Of a stretch of 64,000 nt of DNA, positions 62,736 through 64,000 are shown one piece after another. How positions within the stretch are numbered: position 1 is the first letter of the stretch; every line of letters begins with the position of its first letter. The DNA lies in assembly GCA_022457155.1 (NCBI GenBank), contig JAJGOT010000321.1:468501-532500 (forward strand). Direction: 5' to 3'. The DNA is from Cladopsammia gracilis (taxonomy: Eukaryota > Cnidaria > Anthozoa > Scleractinia > Dendrophylliidae). A program made the translations under genes and the position numbers. Under the pieces are notes generated by a model that saw nothing but the letters and a program-made list of their open reading frames with translations, had not been told where the DNA came from and searched no databases.

Positions 62736-64000
62736 GCCAGACGAGTTGCTCGGAAGAAGAAAGAAGAAATTGCAAAACGTTGGGGCGAGAAAATTTATTT
62801 CAAACTCTTTCTTATCGGCGTGATCTGGAACCGAGTGATGGCGTAAGCCGGGGTTTTTCTAGGAAAAACACTGTTCTGAGAAGAACAAGAAAGAATTTTT
62901 TCACGGCGTGAAAACAAAGATGGTTCATCGCTTAAAAGTCGGACAACTCTCTTCGTGGAAGGTTAAAGAGAGGTGGCTTTGGAAAAAGGACAACCTTTTC
63001 GGCGAAGGAATGGGATTTTTTTTTCACTGCAAAATCTTTCCGCAGGTTCGTAGTTTGTTTGTTTGTCTTTGCTCGATTCGTCGTGCGACGACAATTTGCC
63101 TTGTTAAAAATACTTTGTCTTCTTTCAAACGAGTTTTCTGCGAGCATTGAAGTCAAACTATTTTCTTTTTTCATTCACGGATTGTCCTGAGAGGCGAGCC
63201 AAGCTGATTTTCGCTCTAACACGTGATGGAATCGAAAGAGAACCTGATTTACGGCTCGTCTTCGAGGAAAATGTTTTTGTGCGGTCTAATTACCAAGTGA
63301 TTGCTTGTATTATTTTTTTGCAAAAAGAATTATTCAGCGCTCGAGTGAAACAAAGATGGTTCATCGCTAAAAACTCAGACAACACTCTTCGTGGAATGTT
63401 TTTGGCGGAGGAAAGGGATTTTTTTTTCTTCGCAGGTTCGTAGTTTCAGGTAGTTTGTTTATTTGTCTTTGCTCGATTCGTCATGCGACGAAAATTTGCT
63501 TTGTTAAAAATACTTTCATCGATGAAAATGCTTTCCAGAGAATGGCAAGGAGTTGGCTGCGTTTCACGTTGCTCGTTACGCCGATTTGTAAGAACATCTT
63601 GAAACTCTTATCAAAAATAATACAAGTTTTGGCCGAACCGGAAAGTTACTCAAGAAAAGAAGAATAAAACGTTAATCCTTGTAAGTTTTTCTTGTTGATG
63701 ATTTTCATTAAAACTTGTTGTGAACTTTGAATCCTTGTGTGGGCTTCTTTTCTTTCCGTGCTGGGGAGGACAGGGGACTTTTGACTCCTTCTCCAATTCA
63801 TTCACTAGGAGGAATTTGACGACTTCCCCAAAAATTTGAAAAAAATTTAAAAAAAAATCGAAAAAAATTTTGAAAAAATATGATACTCAAAATCACCTAT
63901 ATAAATCAAAAATTCAAAAAAAAATTCAAAAAAAAAGTCGAAAAAAATTCAAAAAAAAATTCTAGTCAAATCCCCTATATAAAATTCAGATTTTTTACTT
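62736..64000. repeat. right terminal inverted repeat (continues beyond the window)
   Basis: Mirror of the left arm; still matching at the last base of the window. Confidence 0.85.

Larger units (their letters stand above)
56128..64000. mobile_element. large inverted-repeat-bounded element with virus-like gene set (right end outside the window)
   Basis: Inverted arms at 56,411-57,691 and 62,736-64,000 enclose 5 kb with five genes pointing inward. The right arm runs off the window, so the left arm probably starts further out. A candidate left end is AGTAGTAAGGGG near 56,130, similar in form to an AG-type Polinton end, but this cannot be tested here. No polymerase, integrase or transposase is visible, so the element is non-autonomous or belongs to an unfamiliar class. 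Confidence 0.6.

Overview
The window is animal nuclear DNA, most likely from an anthozoan and probably a stony coral. The evidence is spliced genes of cnidarian type (an exon series encoding a DZIP3-like HEPN domain, a TRADD-like N-terminal domain, a RING finger and a Roc-COR GTPase), no bacterial gene organisation, and a very dense load of transposon families that I associate with cnidarians (Penelope-like, DIRS/Ngaro-like, LINE, Polinton/Maverick, many MITEs). No rRNA, convincing tRNA gene or CRISPR array was seen. The species assignment is inference.

Layout. 1-5.38 kb: repeat-rich, no host gene; a 5'-truncated LINE at 4.0-4.6 kb and a long hairpin at 2.36-2.50 kb. 5.38-21.77 kb: a multi-exon innate-immunity-type gene on the + strand. 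Five exons splice in phase into 1267 uninterrupted codons. The 11.7-kb fourth intron is filled with mobile elements: a Penelope-like remnant with two hammerhead-like motifs, a 2.7-kb TTAA-flanked foldback element, a MITE with a recognisable empty site, and others. 21.8-33.1 kb: MITEs, two spliced exons of a retroviral-type integrase-like gene remnant, and a 4.5-kb TIR element that hosts an L1/Tx1-type LINE.

33,126-46,725: an apparently complete 13.6-kb Polinton/Maverick element. It has AG...CT ends, a 6-bp target duplication (AGCCTG), 0.7-kb terminal inverted repeats, protein-primed DNA polymerase B, a retroviral-type integrase with a C-terminal chromodomain, a parvovirus-like phospholipase A2, an A32/FtsK-type packaging ATPase, a long fibre-like protein, a two-helix membrane protein, a putative ssDNA-binding protein and a duplicated gene of unknown function. 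Three features stand out. Each terminal repeat is itself bounded by 132-bp inverted repeats. Genes carry a shared upstream motif and bacterial-looking hairpin/T-tract ends. All four reading-frame breaks lie on in-phase A-AAA-AAN slippery heptamers and need the same -1 shift. No jelly-roll capsid gene or adenain-type protease was recognised.

47-54.1 kb: a decayed DIRS/Ngaro-like element on the - strand (gag-like, RT/RNase H, tyrosine recombinase remnants) with split direct repeats, a 135-140-bp tandem array and a TTAA MITE inserted in it. 56.1 kb to the window end: a second large element bounded by inverted repeats of at least 1.27 kb, whose right end lies outside the window. It carries a GRF zinc-finger protein, a zinc-finger-like protein, a small basic/hydrophobic protein, an acidic protein and a basic protein. 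This gene set looks viral or transposon-like, but I cannot assign it to a named family.
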